A DNA stretch of 36,233 nt from Bacteroidota bacterium (lineage in GTDB: Bacteria > Bacteroidota > Bacteroidia > Chitinophagales > Chitinophagaceae): contig JABDFS010000030.1 in the NCBI GenBank assembly GCA_013286425.1, positions 1 through 36,233 on the forward strand, given 5' to 3'. Both the position numbers and the translations under genes were made by a program. The stretch's first letter is position 1, and each line of letters begins with the position of its first letter. Below are positions 1-9,922 of this stretch, one piece after another. The notes beneath the pieces were generated by a model, which had not been told where the DNA came from, did not search any database, and worked only from the letters and a program-made list of their open reading frames with translations.

Positions 1-1762
1 GCATGGCGCCGCTGTCAAACCAAACATCTATAAGATCAGAAACGCGCTTCATTGGCTTGCCGGAAGGAGAAACCAACACAATTTCATCAACCAATGGCTT
101 GTGCAGATCAAGATTATCTTCTGCCAAAAAGCGTTCATTCACCGTACCTAACTCATCATCGGCCTTCTTTCCCTCAATTCTTAAATCTTCAACTGAACCT
201 ATACAAATTTCTTCTTCGCCATCTTTGGTTTTCCAAACCGGCAAAGGTGTTCCCCAAAAGCGGCTGCGGCTTAAATTCCAATCAACCATATTTTCCAGCC
301 AATTGCCAAAACGACCTTCGCCGGTACTTTTGGGTTTCCAGTTGACAGTCTTGTTCAGCTCAACCATCCGGTCTTTTAATGCAGTGGTTTTAATAAACCA
401 TGCGTCAAGCGGATAATATAAAACAGGTTTATCTGTACGCCAGCAATGTGGATAGCTATGTTCGTACTTCTCTACTTTAAAAGTGCGGTTCTCTTTTTTA
501 AGCTTTACAGAAATATCAACATTTACATCCTGGTAATTTGGGTCGTCTTTATAATTTTTTACATAACGGTTGCTGAATTCGCCCAATCCATTTACAAATT
601 TTCCTTCACGGTCAACCATTATTAGAATACCGATGTCGTATTTCTTTCCAACCCTAAAATCATCCGCGCCAAAAGCAGGAGCAGTATGCACAAGGCCGGT
701 TCCATCTTCTGTCGTTACAAAATCGCCCAATAAAATTTTAAATGCATTAGGATTATTTGTTTTATTGGCTTCGAACGGAAGTAACTGTTCGTAAGAAATG
801 CCTTCAAGATCAACACCTTTAAATTCGGCCAGAATTTTCCAGGGAAGAATTTTAGATGATGCGCTATATGCTTCAAAATCCTCATGCTCATCCTCCTCCT
901 TAAAATATTTATGCAACAATGCTTTTGCAAGAATTACATTAACCGGCAGATGTGTATAAGGATTGAATGTTTTTACCAAGACATAATCGATGCCGCTGCC
1001 AACAGTTAATCCAAGGTTTGAAGGAAGTGTCCATGGAGTAGTGGTCCAGGCTAAAAAGAAAACTTCATCACTATCTGCAGCATCAAATAAGGCTTTACTT
1101 TCTTCATTAGGTATTGCCTTAAACATTGTTACAGCACTTGTATCCTTCACATCTTTATAGCAACCCGGTTGATTCAGTTCGTGTGAACTTAAACCTGTTC
1201 CGGCCGCCGGAGAATAAGGCTGAATGCTTACATCTTCATACAATAAATCTCTGTTATACAACTGCTTTAGCAACCACCAGAGTGATTCAATATATTCATT
1301 AGTGAAAGTAATATAAGGATGCTCCAAATCAACCCAATAACCAATCTTCTTTGTCAGGTCATCCCATTTGTCTTTATAGCGAAGTACTGCCTCGCGGCAT
1401 TTCTTATTATAATCGTCTACAGAAATTTTCCCGCCGATATCTTCCTTGGTAATACCCAGTTCTTTTTCAACACCTAATTCTACCGGCAATCCATGTGTAT
1501 CCCAGCCGCCTTTACGCTGCACCTGGAAACCCTTCATTGTTTTATAGCGGCATATAATATCTTTTATAGTTCTGCCGATCACATGGTGAATACCCGGCAT
1601 GCCATTGGCGCTCGGCGGTCCTTCATAAAAAACAAAAGGCTGCCTGCCTTCTCTAAAAGAAACGCTTTTTTCAAATGCTTTTTCTTCATCCCATTTGCTT
1701 AATATCTCTTTTTCGAGTGAAGGGAGATCTAAGCCGGAAAATTCTTTGTATTTAGCTGCCAT
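1..1762 (-). CDS. ileS: isoleucyl-tRNA synthetase, N-terminal part (truncated by window edge)
   Basis: Charges tRNA-Ile with isoleucine in the cytoplasm (class I aminoacyl-tRNA synthetase). The frame is open from an ATG at 1762 to the window edge, about 587 codons; the 3' end lies outside. The N-terminus MAAKYKEFSGLDLPSLEKE leads to the HIGH-type signature as GIHHVIG around residues 57-63, then GWDTHGLPVE. The editing-domain region includes AWTTTPWTLPSN, and the last readable residues are DVWFDSGAMP, a hallmark of IleS just before the C-terminal half of the catalytic domain. The KMSKS loop and anticodon-binding domain would lie outside. No paralogue is visible, so this is probably the housekeeping copy. 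Confidence 0.95.
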   Translation of the reverse strand, partial: MAAKYKEFSGLDLPSLEKEILSKWDEEKAFEKSVSFREGRQPFVFYEGPPSANGMPGIHHVIGRTIKDIICRYKTMKGFQVQRKGGWDTHGLPVELGVEKELGITKEDIGGKISVDDYNKKCREAVLRYKDKWDDLTKKIGYWVDLEHPYITFTNEYIESLWWLLKQLYNRDLLYEDVSIQPYSPAAGTGLSSHELNQPGCYKDVKDTSAVTMFKAIPNEESKALFDAADSDEVFFLAWTTTPWTLPSNLGLTVGSGIDYVLVKTFNPYTHLPVNVILAKALLHKYFKEEDEHEDFEAYSASSKILPWKILAEFKGVDLEGISYEQLLPFEANKTNNPNAFKILLGDFVTTEDGTGLVHTAPAFGADDFRVGKKYDIGILIMVDREGKFVNGLGEFSNRYVKNYKDDPNYQDVNVDISVKLKKENRTFKVEKYEHSYPHCWRTDKPVLYYPLDAWFIKTTALKDRMVELNKTVNWKPKSTGEGRFGNWLENMVDWNLSRSRFWGTPLPVWKTKDGEEEICIGSVEDLRIEGKKADDELGTVNERFLAEDNLDLHKPLVDEIVLVSPSGKPMKRVSDLIDVWFDSGAM

Positions 1763-1917
1763 TAACCTAAAAAACCTGCCTTTAAATTTATAAAAGTGTG
1801 CAAAGGTAGGAATATACTATTAAATTATAAACCGGGTTACCGGAGTACATCCTTCAAAAAATTAAAAAACGTAGTAACTAAATAAGCATACCCGTACTTA
1901 ATTTCAGGAGTTCTATT

Positions 1918-2529
1918 TTATTTTCCGGCACCGGCAGGAGGTTGATAATCCGGAACGATATTATGTACAGGTTTTACTGTCTTTAGGAAAGCGAAAATAG
2001 CTTTCATCTCATTATCTGTCATTTTGCTGAAATCATTAATAGGCATAGGCGGCATAATAGGCCTTGAGCCCTGGATACCTTTAAATAACCCTTGCTTTAT
2101 GCATGTCATGAATTGTTGTTCTGTCCATGCACCCAAACCTGTTGAATCAGGTGTAAGATTGGCTGCATAAGAAGTGCCCCAAGGACCATTCCATGCGGTG
2201 AGATCATATGTTGCTGCCATGCCTTTTGCAAGCTGATCTGGCATTAAAGTAGCAACAGGCGCTTGTGACGGATGACCTGAAAGCGTGAGGCTTGTATCTT
2301 CAACAGGGCCTTTATCAGTCATTTTTTTAGGAGTATGGCAATCACCACAGCCGGAAATTGTTACAAGATGTTGACCCCATTCAACCTGGCTTGAGAAACC
2401 ACCATTTGTGCATGATGCCAAAGCACTGGAATCGGTACCAGAGGTTGTATTATTGGCAGTATTTGTGCAACTGTAAAAAGAAAAGCAAAGAATGCATGAA
2501 ATAGTAAAGAATGCAAATTGTTGTCTCAT
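1918..2529 (-). CDS. c-type cytochrome lipoprotein, single haem
   Basis: A 203-residue exported electron-carrier candidate. The N-terminus is a hydrophobic signal ending in FYSC (Cys21), which fits a Bacteroidota lipobox, followed by a Ser/Thr/Asn-rich linker. A single haem-binding CGDCH lies at residues 61-65. The Met-rich stretch PIMPPMPINDFSKM near residues 155-170 can supply the distal ligand, and the final helix FLKTV is typical of class I cytochrome c domains. It probably sits in the periplasm, anchored to a membrane. The gene is monocistronic in appearance, 155 bp upstream (in window order) of ileS on the same strand. The redox partner cannot be read from context. Confidence 0.8.
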   Translation of the reverse strand: MRQQFAFFTISCILCFSFYSCTNTANNTTSGTDSSALASCTNGGFSSQVEWGQHLVTISGCGDCHTPKKMTDKGPVEDTSLTLSGHPSQAPVATLMPDQLAKGMAATYDLTAWNGPWGTSYAANLTPDSTGLGAWTEQQFMTCIKQGLFKGIQGSRPIMPPMPINDFSKMTDNEMKAIFAFLKTVKPVHNIVPDYQPPAGAGK

Positions 2530-2908
2530 TTCAAATTGGTTTTGATGTTTGGCAAGAATGTTTCCTGAAGTTTTGGATTAACTCATAGAGTAAAATTCTA
2601 CTATGAAGAAAAGCAATTATTTCTATATGTTAAAATTAAATGCCACAAATTTCCAGAGATATTGCGATGATAATAACCGCCGATAATAAGCTCTCTGTTG
2701 TGCAATACATTTACTGTAAGCTGCATCAGGGGTCAAAAGCTTTCCTTTTTTGTGGAAGGTTATCATAGTATTTTGAAAGAGCTGCATTTGCTTTTCATAG
2801 TTAACTGAAATCAAAGCCTGAAAGGATGGGTTGTTTCCTGGTTTAAAATAAAAAAACCCGTTAGATTTTTTAAACCTAACGGATTTATATATTACCAGGA
2901 TAATATTA
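2530..2908. other. 379-bp intergenic stretch between the cytochrome gene and typA
   Basis: Apart from the typA terminator at 2848-2884 I see no gene. A minus-strand frame continues through this stretch from inside typA with a few plausible-looking residues, but it has no start of its own after the terminator, so I do not call it coding. The stretch next to 2529 should hold the promoter of the cytochrome gene; no clear consensus is visible. Confidence 0.5.
2848..2884 (-). terminator. rho-independent terminator of typA
   Basis: Perfect 7-bp stem ccgttag (2858-2864) / ctaacgg (2876-2882) with an A/T-rich loop. It is followed, in the minus-strand sense, by a T tract (A run 2848-2856 on the plus strand), 25-60 bp past the typA stop. 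Confidence 0.85.
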
Positions 2909-4720
2909 TTATGCTTCCTGCGCTTGCAATCTTTTTTGCTGGCGCTTTCTTTCCTCATCATCTAAAATTACTTTGCGCATGCGAACATTTTTAGGTGTTA
3001 CTTCAATACATTCATCAAACTGAATATATTCCATACATTCTTCCAAAGTCATTAAAGTTTTTGGCGCAATACGCGAAGCATCATCACTGCCGCTTGCACG
3101 GTGATTCGTTAATTTTTTAGGTTCTGTTGCATTTACAATCAAATCACCCGGCTTAATATGCTCGGCAATTATCTGTCCTGCATAAACGTCTTCACCCGGA
3201 TCAACAAAAAAGGTTCCGCGATCCTGTAATTTATCTATTGAATAGCCAGTAGTGCGTTCCTGGTTCTTAGAAAGCAAAACACCATTATTTCTTCCGGGAA
3301 TGTTTCCCTTCCAGGGTTTGTATTCGCTAAAACGATGCGCCATTACGGCTTCACCGGCTGTATTGGTAAGCATATTGGAACGCAACCCTATCAACCCTCT
3401 TGAAGGAATTTCAAATTCGAGGTGCTGCATTTCACCTTTTGTTTCCATTACGTGCATTTCACCTTTACGTTGAGTAACCAGGTCAATTACTTTACCACTA
3501 AATTCACCAGGCACATCAACTACTAATGTTTCGTAAGGCTCGTGCTTTTTTCCATCAATATATTTTACCAAAACCTGTGGCTGACCAACTGTTAATTCAT
3601 ATCCTTCGCGACGCATTGTTTCTACCAGGATTCCCAGGTGCAGAATACCTCTGCCAAACACGAGAAAACTATCTGCACTATCAGTATCTTCTACTCTTAA
3701 AGCAAGATTTTTTTCAGTCTCCTTCATCAAGCGGTCACGCAAATGGCGTGATGTAACAAATTTGCCATCTTTTCCAAAAAACGGAGAATTATTAATACTG
3801 AATAACATGCTCATAGTAGGCTCATCCACACTAATTACAGCCAATGCTTCAGGATTTTCAGGATCGGCAATGGTATCGCCAATATTAAAGCCTTCCAAAC
3901 CGACTACTGCGCAAAGATCACCGGCATTAACTTCGGTAACTCTCTTCTTACCCATTCCCTCAAATACATATAATTCTTTTACACGAAGTTTTTTGTTCGA
4001 TCCGTCTGCTTGTAATAAAGCAATCGGCTGGTTTTCTTTTATAGTGCCGCGGCCAACTTTACCAATAGCAATTCTTCCCAAAAAGGAAGAATAATCCAAT
4101 GAAGTGATCTGCATTTGCAGCGTGCCTTCAACTATTTTTGGTTCAGGAACATATTTTAGAATGCCATCAAGTAAAGGCGTAATATCTTCAGAAGGAGTTA
4201 ATGAATCGTTGAACCAGCCATGCTTTCCGCTGCCATAATAGGTAGGAAAGTTGAGCTGTTCTTCAGTGGCATCAAGATTAAAGAATAATTCAAACACTGC
4301 ATCATGCACTTCTTCGGGACGACAATTAGGTTTATCTACTTTATTAATTACAACAATCGGATGAAGATTAAGCTGCAATGCTTTCTGCAACACAAAACGT
4401 GTTTGCGGCATCGGGCCTTCAAAAGCATCTACCAATAAGATAACACCGTCAGCCATTTTAAGAACACGTTCTACCTCACCACCGAAATCAGAGTGACCTG
4501 GGGTATCAATTACATTTATCTTAACATCTTTATAAACCACAGCGGCATTTTTTGAAAAAATGGTAATTCCGCGTTCGCGTTCAAGATCGTTGCTGTCCAT
4601 GATCAATTCGCCGGTTTCCTGATTATCACGGAAAACCTTTGTGGCATGAAGAATTTTGTCGACAAGAGTGGTCTTTCCATGGTCAACGTGAGCTATAATT
4701 GCGATATTCCTTATTTCCAT
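2909..4720 (-). CDS. typA: ribosome-associated translational GTPase TypA/BipA
   Basis: Ribosome-binding GTPase of the EF-G/LepA superfamily involved in stress and low-temperature ribosome biogenesis. It has 603 residues with the start at 4720 ([18 protein letters not shown]); upstream extension would need a TTG. The G1 motif AHVDHGKT is at residues 9-16, switch II is [12 protein letters not shown], and G4 is NKVDKP. These are followed by an EF-Tu-like domain 2, an EF-G-like domain, and the BipA-specific C-terminal domain with GLIGLRSN and the [12 protein letters not shown] region. Length and order match the family. It stands alone with its own terminator. Confidence 0.97.
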   Translation of the reverse strand: MEIRNIAIIAHVDHGKTTLVDKILHATKVFRDNQETGELIMDSNDLERERGITIFSKNAAVVYKDVKINVIDTPGHSDFGGEVERVLKMADGVILLVDAFEGPMPQTRFVLQKALQLNLHPIVVINKVDKPNCRPEEVHDAVFELFFNLDATEEQLNFPTYYGSGKHGWFNDSLTPSEDITPLLDGILKYVPEPKIVEGTLQMQITSLDYSSFLGRIAIGKVGRGTIKENQPIALLQADGSNKKLRVKELYVFEGMGKKRVTEVNAGDLCAVVGLEGFNIGDTIADPENPEALAVISVDEPTMSMLFSINNSPFFGKDGKFVTSRHLRDRLMKETEKNLALRVEDTDSADSFLVFGRGILHLGILVETMRREGYELTVGQPQVLVKYIDGKKHEPYETLVVDVPGEFSGKVIDLVTQRKGEMHVMETKGEMQHLEFEIPSRGLIGLRSNMLTNTAGEAVMAHRFSEYKPWKGNIPGRNNGVLLSKNQERTTGYSIDKLQDRGTFFVDPGEDVYAGQIIAEHIKPGDLIVNATEPKKLTNHRASGSDDASRIAPKTLMTLEECMEYIQFDECIEVTPKNVRMRKVILDDEERKRQQKRLQAQEA

Positions 4721-4832
4721 TTCAAAAAATTGAGGCGCGAAGGTACGCAATTATAGCCGGGTGGCAAAGTGTTGAAGTGTTACGGTATTGTTGTTTCTCA
4801 ATCCTTAAAATTTCAAGATCAAGTGTTTATAA

Positions 4833-4869
4833 AAAGAAAATGAACTCATTTGCAGAGTTCATTTTCTTT
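4833..4869. terminator. strong hairpin, bidirectional terminator
   Basis: Perfect 15-bp inverted repeat (4833-4847 against 4855-4869) with a 7-nt loop atttgca. The outer parts of the arms are A/T tracts, so it can stop transcription both ways. It lies just past the stop of the minus-strand gene ending at 4894 and upstream of typA. Confidence 0.85.
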
Positions 4870-4893
4870 AAAACTATAAAATTTAATGCGTGT

Positions 4894-6099
4894 CTATTCT
4901 TTTATAACTTTTTGATTGTAGAGCGTTTTATTATCCTGCATTACCTGCACCATATAAACACCAGATTTAAGTTCAGCCCCAAACCTTATTGTATTATTAT
5001 TAATTACCTGGGTTGATAATAATCTACCCTGAACATCAGATATACGTAAAACTGCTACACCTGTTCCTGATTTTGGAATATTCAAAACAAATTCGTTCTG
5101 ACTTGGGTTTGGAAATACCGAAAACGAAGTCAATGAGGCTGCCGTAGCTGAAGCCGAAACAGAAAGTGTTTGATATATAACAGCGCCGGAAGCTGAACCC
5201 TGGAAAACTTCTGTACTACCGTTATCATAAAGATCTACCCAACTAAACGGTGTATAGGTATAATTTGCTTCTGATTTAGCTTGAAAAGCTGGCGCGTCAA
5301 CAGTATTAGCAGAAAATTTAGGAGCGTATTTCGTTCCGGTATTCTGATAATAATCGGTATTTACAAATAAATCAGGCAGGCCATCTTTATTCCAATCCGT
5401 GAAAGAGATATTATAAACTTTTTTAGATGTTAAAAAATTGAATGGATTACGTGATCCTGTTACAAGTGTAAATACAGGGTTCTTGTAATTGCCGGTATTT
5501 TCAAAATAACTTATTACTCCACTCTGGTCGGTTATCAAACAATCATAATCGCCGTCACCATCTACATCTGCAAAGGCAGTTTGAGCGATTCCGGAAGCTA
5601 TAAATTGCACCTTACTTAGTGGATTGAATGCTGCAGATCGTTTTTCAAAAACAGGGTTGTTTTTAGTGCCTGTGTTTTCATAATACATAATTGCGCCTGT
5701 TCTGCCATCGCTTATAAAACAATCGTAATCGCCGTCGCCATCTATATCAATAAAGTAAGGAATAGACAAAGTGTTCGCGATTGCATCATTAAGTGGATTT
5801 GCCTGACCGGTTATATTTTTAAAAAGAGGAGTTTTATTGGTTCCATCATTTCTAAAAAAATAAATTTTGGATATTGTGCCGTTTGCATATTCACCTACAA
5901 AACAGTCCAGGTCATTGTCGCCATCAATATCTACAAAAAAAGGATGACTTTCGCCTTTTATGCCGGAAAGGTTTTTTAGAGGATTGTTGTTGTTAACAAC
6001 AAAAGATTTCTGTTGCCCCATTACAAGGCCGGAACAGGCTGTTGTTATAAGCACAATAAGTGCTTTATAAATATTGTAATGTATATAATGAAGTTTCAT
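4894..6099 (-). CDS. secreted FG-GAP/VCBS repeat protein with T9SS type A sorting domain
   Basis: A 401-residue exported protein. The start at 6099 (MKLHYIHYNIYKAL) gives a classical signal peptide ending near VMGQQ; the longer frame to 6132 begins with TTG and overlaps the upstream gene, so it is less likely. The body has repeated calcium-loop-like VCBS/FG-GAP motifs: DIDGDNDLDCFVG, DIDGDGDYDCFIS, DVDGDGDYDCLIT and a divergent DWNKDGLPDLFVN. This is a seven-bladed-propeller-like fold that usually binds ligands or partners. The C-terminal ~75 residues start at FSVFPNPSQNEF and end with the KSGVYMVQV block and KVIKE, a type A sorting signal for the type IX secretion system. It lies 25 bp after the 6125-8131 gene and may be cotranscribed with it. 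Confidence 0.88.
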   Translation of the reverse strand: MKLHYIHYNIYKALIVLITTACSGLVMGQQKSFVVNNNNPLKNLSGIKGESHPFFVDIDGDNDLDCFVGEYANGTISKIYFFRNDGTNKTPLFKNITGQANPLNDAIANTLSIPYFIDIDGDGDYDCFISDGRTGAIMYYENTGTKNNPVFEKRSAAFNPLSKVQFIASGIAQTAFADVDGDGDYDCLITDQSGVISYFENTGNYKNPVFTLVTGSRNPFNFLTSKKVYNISFTDWNKDGLPDLFVNTDYYQNTGTKYAPKFSANTVDAPAFQAKSEANYTYTPFSWVDLYDNGSTEVFQGSASGAVIYQTLSVSASATAASLTSFSVFPNPSQNEFVLNIPKSGTGVAVLRISDVQGRLLSTQVINNNTIRFGAELKSGVYMVQVMQDNKTLYNQKVIKE

Positions 6100-6124
6100 A
6101 GTAAATAATTTGGTGTGTTTGAAC

Positions 6125-8131
6125 TTAGTCAACCATGTTTACAGGTTGAAACATTAATTGAGCGCTTATTCCCAGAACAGAGCCACAGGTAGTATTCACA
6201 AACGCTTTAAGGTCCTGCGCCCTGCGGTTAATATCGTTGAAAGACCTAATTGTGGGAGTTTTCCCCGAAGGCCTCAAGGCAGGGTCTTTAACACCCATTG
6301 AGTTTGCAGTAGTATCAGAATCGATTGCGCCACCCTTGCCGGCTACGCCTGTTAAAAAGCCCGATAAAGTTGCTTCCGTACCAAAGAATACCGGGTCAAC
6401 ATGGGTAAAACTTGTTTGGGTTTCACCCGCATGGCAGCCATTACAGGTTTGCAACGAAAAGTCAGCTCTTGCATTATCACTTTTAATAAAGGTTGGTTTG
6501 TTGGTTGAATCTGTTCCGTCCCAGTGAAAAGGCTTAAGTGGTGGTACCGGTTTTCCTGTTGGTGACTGAAGTATGTGAGAGGCAGCGCCTAAAAACCCAA
6601 AACCCTGCCATTGCGCAGGCACGGTATATTGGTGTGATACAATAGCGCCTGCATTCTGATTAACAAAAGACACCATTCTCTGAACGTTGCTGTTTATAGT
6701 TTCTGAATCATATTTATCAGCAGGTGCCTGGCCAACAGTTGTTTGTAACAGGCTATCTCCTGTGCTGTCTATATGAAATTCTTTTAACTCCCACAATTTA
6801 GGTGAAGGTGATAAAGTGATCTCGTTCGTTCTTAACTGCGCCAATGAACTCTGGTTAGGGGCCAGGGGATTGGTGCCGCATAAAGTAAACTGGTCTGTTA
6901 TGGCCTGAAGTGCCTGGTTATAGGTGCTGCTGCCTATAGTAAGATTTTTTAAATTAAACCATTGCTGCGCCCAGCTTAGCAAGGTATCACAGATATAATT
7001 AGGCTTGTATACAGCATATTCAAAAATTATGGTCATATTTAAAGCAGCAGTACAATTGCTATTTATCAAACAGTATATAAGCCTTCCTTCGCCACAAACT
7101 TCACGGGGACTGGTGTCTGGATTCCCTGCCCTTAAATCAAACCTGTTTGCAATAGCAGTTAATTTAAAGGGCGCAAAGCGCATATCAAGTTGCCCCTTAG
7201 GATTACCTGCACCCTTGCTTTTGCTAAGCCAGGGATTCAATATTTGCGTATTCATAAGCGAGCGCGCCTGAACGGTATCGCCATTTATTATTTGTGTTGA
7301 TAGCCACGTATTCAGCCATTTCTTTACGAAATCTGAAAGCGCGGCATCAGTTGCTATCTGACCCGGGCTTTGTGATGCAAGCTGTCTCATTATTGTTCCG
7401 AACGTCCATGCACCGTTTATATTACCCTTTTGCGTACAATAATTGTAGGTACGGGTACTGTCTTCAATCACACCAAGGTTGGTGATAAAAACACAATTCT
7501 TTCCTATTAAATCCATTTGAGCTGTCTGGCCATTGGGCGTTTTTAACCCAACGCCGTTGGTTACACCGGCAATAGAAACAGCCTTATTTGCGTCGAAGCT
7601 TTGTGCATCGAAAGTAGCGGCAACGTTTGGATCATAAACTAATTCACGGTTTACATACCGGTAGGGTTTATAGCCGTTATCTCTCATTTGCTTAAGAATA
7701 TCTACTGCCTGTTTCCTGAATTCCTTTACGTCTGCATCTACCCTGGCAGTATATAAACCATCACCTGCTTTTTCATCATACCCCTTGCCATCATCTTTAA
7801 ATGTTATTGTGTAACCATTATTTATAGTTACTGATGGGGCAGAATAATTCTCTTTTGAATAATATACCATCATTATCAAATGGTTATTATCTCCCGGGAT
7901 TTTTTTAATTAATACATCTTCTGCACCAGGAATACTGTTGGGCTTTCTACCCGCATTATCGATAAATGTCAGTATTTTAAGACTCGATTGCGGGTCAGTA
8001 TAAACATCCTCCTCATAAGGTGAGGAATGATCACCGGAGCGCCTGTCCCGGGTACTGAAACTCCAGGATAACAAAGTAACAACTACCGCTAATAATGCAA
8101 CAGTGGTTAAGGTTTTTTTTGAGGTTTTCAT
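6125..8131 (-). CDS. large secreted protein with one CxxCH haem motif, unknown function
   Basis: A 668-residue protein with an N-terminal signal or anchor (MKTSKKTLTTVALLAVVVT). Start chosen at the ATG at 8131; a TTG three codons upstream is also open. Residues ~45-145 resemble the short immunoglobulin-like, Asp/Gly-rich modules of secreted proteins (DDGKGYDEKAGDGLYTA). The middle has the conserved block KLTAIANRFDLR and CGEGRLIYCLI, seen in large exported proteins of environmental bacteria. A single haem-binding CNGCH lies at residues 563-567, followed by a His-containing HVDPVFF. It is presumably periplasmic or surface-bound. I recognise the type but cannot assign a reaction. It shares strand and likely transcript with the FG-GAP protein downstream. 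Confidence 0.75.
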   Translation of the reverse strand: MKTSKKTLTTVALLAVVVTLLSWSFSTRDRRSGDHSSPYEEDVYTDPQSSLKILTFIDNAGRKPNSIPGAEDVLIKKIPGDNNHLIMMVYYSKENYSAPSVTINNGYTITFKDDGKGYDEKAGDGLYTARVDADVKEFRKQAVDILKQMRDNGYKPYRYVNRELVYDPNVAATFDAQSFDANKAVSIAGVTNGVGLKTPNGQTAQMDLIGKNCVFITNLGVIEDSTRTYNYCTQKGNINGAWTFGTIMRQLASQSPGQIATDAALSDFVKKWLNTWLSTQIINGDTVQARSLMNTQILNPWLSKSKGAGNPKGQLDMRFAPFKLTAIANRFDLRAGNPDTSPREVCGEGRLIYCLINSNCTAALNMTIIFEYAVYKPNYICDTLLSWAQQWFNLKNLTIGSSTYNQALQAITDQFTLCGTNPLAPNQSSLAQLRTNEITLSPSPKLWELKEFHIDSTGDSLLQTTVGQAPADKYDSETINSNVQRMVSFVNQNAGAIVSHQYTVPAQWQGFGFLGAASHILQSPTGKPVPPLKPFHWDGTDSTNKPTFIKSDNARADFSLQTCNGCHAGETQTSFTHVDPVFFGTEATLSGFLTGVAGKGGAIDSDTTANSMGVKDPALRPSGKTPTIRSFNDINRRAQDLKAFVNTTCGSVLGISAQLMFQPVNMVD

Positions 8132-8298
8132 AGCCTTCAATTTGGGGTAAACTAATTAATGAATAATAAGGGTCTGAAAGGTAAAACTTATTCCTGCCTT
8201 GGTCATCAGTTTCAGCTCTGATTTTCCATAAGAAAATATACTTACTAATTTCTTTGTTTTATACTGTCAGATTGCCCGTAATCCTTTTGCGGACAAAT

Positions 8299-9870
8299 TT
8301 AAGGAATCCAGCCGAAACTTTTGAGAATTTCAGTTAATTGTTGATTCTCCGCTGACATTGCCGGAATCCAGTCGCCAACTTTTTCACGTGTCCACCAAAT
8401 ACCTTCCTGATTGCCCGACTCCACGAATTGATATTTGTATAAAACGGCTCTTATGTATTTAGGTTGCCTGTTGGCGAAAGGATTTTTTGCAAATAAATTA
8501 GTTGCTTCCGGGTCATTATGCAGCAATTTCCATTCAAGATTGTAAGCCCAGGGGTATTCATCCGGGGTTGACATAGAGGCAAACCACATCTGCCAGTCAA
8601 GCCTCAGTTGGTAAGGCGCTATTTGCGGCGGCATTCTATCAGGCGCAACCGGCAATCCCTTGTATATATAAGGTTTCCAGTTGGCTTTATCCGTAGAATC
8701 ATTATCCGAAGTTCCTTCAAAAACAACGTTCAAACGCTCCTGCCCAACTGTACCAAAAGCGCCGTAAGTATTTACCAGGTCAAGCGGATCAAATGATGTG
8801 TTCATGATCTGCTGTGAAGAAAACAAATTGAAAACAGGCTGAATGCTTAAACAAACAATAATCAATGTAACAACCCACGCGGTTGTTTGTATGGGTTTGG
8901 ATGGTACAGCATTATCAGCAGCAATTGCCGCTTTGCGAACCAATTTTGCTGGTAATAATTTTGACCAAAAGCCATCATCAAAACAGGCTAAGGCGGGAAT
9001 AATAGTAAGCCAGTTAAGAAATGAAAGATTGCCGCTTAATGCAATGTTCAGTTGAAACAAAACAATTATCACTCCCGCAATATGGCGTGCTACCCGCGGC
9101 CGGAAAACAAATAAGGGCGCTGCCAGTTCTGCCAAAAAGTTGAACCATACACCAATTTTTAAAACAGTTCGGGGAAGAAAATGAAACCAGCGGCTAAGCG
9201 GACCGGGAATGGGTTGTGTTTCGAAATGATAGTACAAAGCCGTACCATTGCGCCAGTTAACATCCCATCTTATTTTAATTAAACCCGAACCCAGCATAAT
9301 GCGAAAGATGAGCCATCTGAACAACACGATTATTTGATAAGGCGGCGCATGTTTTGGAAAGGGCCGCATATCTGTAAGCGGACAAAGAAAAATAGCAAGA
9401 AAGCCAGTTTCCAATAATTGGATTTCCCAACCGTAGCTATACCAATCCTGGCCAAGATGCACAATCGACATATACAAAAACCAAAGCACTCCAAGCACTA
9501 TGGCATTTGCATAACCGGCAACTACAACGCACGAAAGTAAAAAGCCGATCCATGAAACAACCATCAATGCAGTATCTGAATGATCGAACCAAAACAGTGA
9601 AGGCAATCGTATAAATGCTTCGGTTGATCCAACAGCGTCTGTCCATTGTTTTATATAAAGCGATACAGGCAGCAAACCATCCGAACCAATTAAAGGAAGT
9701 ACCTGGTTTATTGCCACAAGAAATGCAACAGCATAAATAATTCCCAGCAAACGCAAGATCATAAAGCGTGTAAGCCAATAAGTGCGTACTCCGCCTGTTG
9801 GTATAGTAAGTTTTGTAAATCCAAGGTCTAATGTGTTTTTCGTTTTCATTAAAGCCATTTGATTAAACAT
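8299..9870 (-). CDS. lipase maturation factor (LMF1)-like membrane protein
   Basis: Multi-spanning membrane protein of the lipase maturation factor family, about 523 residues from the ATG at 9870 (ATGs at 9858 and 9849 are alternatives; the longer frame to 9906 uses TTG). The family core is clear: RWLIFRIMLGSGLIKIR, DVNWRNGTALYYHFETQP, then GNLSFLNWLTIIPALACFDD. The soluble C-terminal domain has the PPQIAPYQLRLDWQMWFAS signature. At least seven hydrophobic segments precede that domain. In vertebrates LMF1 assists folding of lipases in the ER; the bacterial role is not established. A secreted hydrolase gene lies immediately upstream on the same strand, which is suggestive but not proof of a link. 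Confidence 0.85.
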   Translation of the reverse strand: MFNQMALMKTKNTLDLGFTKLTIPTGGVRTYWLTRFMILRLLGIIYAVAFLVAINQVLPLIGSDGLLPVSLYIKQWTDAVGSTEAFIRLPSLFWFDHSDTALMVVSWIGFLLSCVVVAGYANAIVLGVLWFLYMSIVHLGQDWYSYGWEIQLLETGFLAIFLCPLTDMRPFPKHAPPYQIIVLFRWLIFRIMLGSGLIKIRWDVNWRNGTALYYHFETQPIPGPLSRWFHFLPRTVLKIGVWFNFLAELAAPLFVFRPRVARHIAGVIIVLFQLNIALSGNLSFLNWLTIIPALACFDDGFWSKLLPAKLVRKAAIAADNAVPSKPIQTTAWVVTLIIVCLSIQPVFNLFSSQQIMNTSFDPLDLVNTYGAFGTVGQERLNVVFEGTSDNDSTDKANWKPYIYKGLPVAPDRMPPQIAPYQLRLDWQMWFASMSTPDEYPWAYNLEWKLLHNDPEATNLFAKNPFANRQPKYIRAVLYKYQFVESGNQEGIWWTREKVGDWIPAMSAENQQLTEILKSFGWIP

Positions 9871-9922
9871 GACGTCTTTAATGTTTGGCTGTTTATTTAC
9901 AATCAACCCATAATCTACGCGA

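Noticed and set aside
2623-2961. Minus-strand frame of 112 codons overlapping the 3' end of typA
   Set aside because: Its start lies inside typA in another frame and it runs through the typA terminator; no start or ribosome site exists after the terminator.
9437-9778. 113-codon minus-strand frame inside the LMF-like gene
   Set aside because: It is fully contained in a well-supported gene in another frame and has no homologous features.
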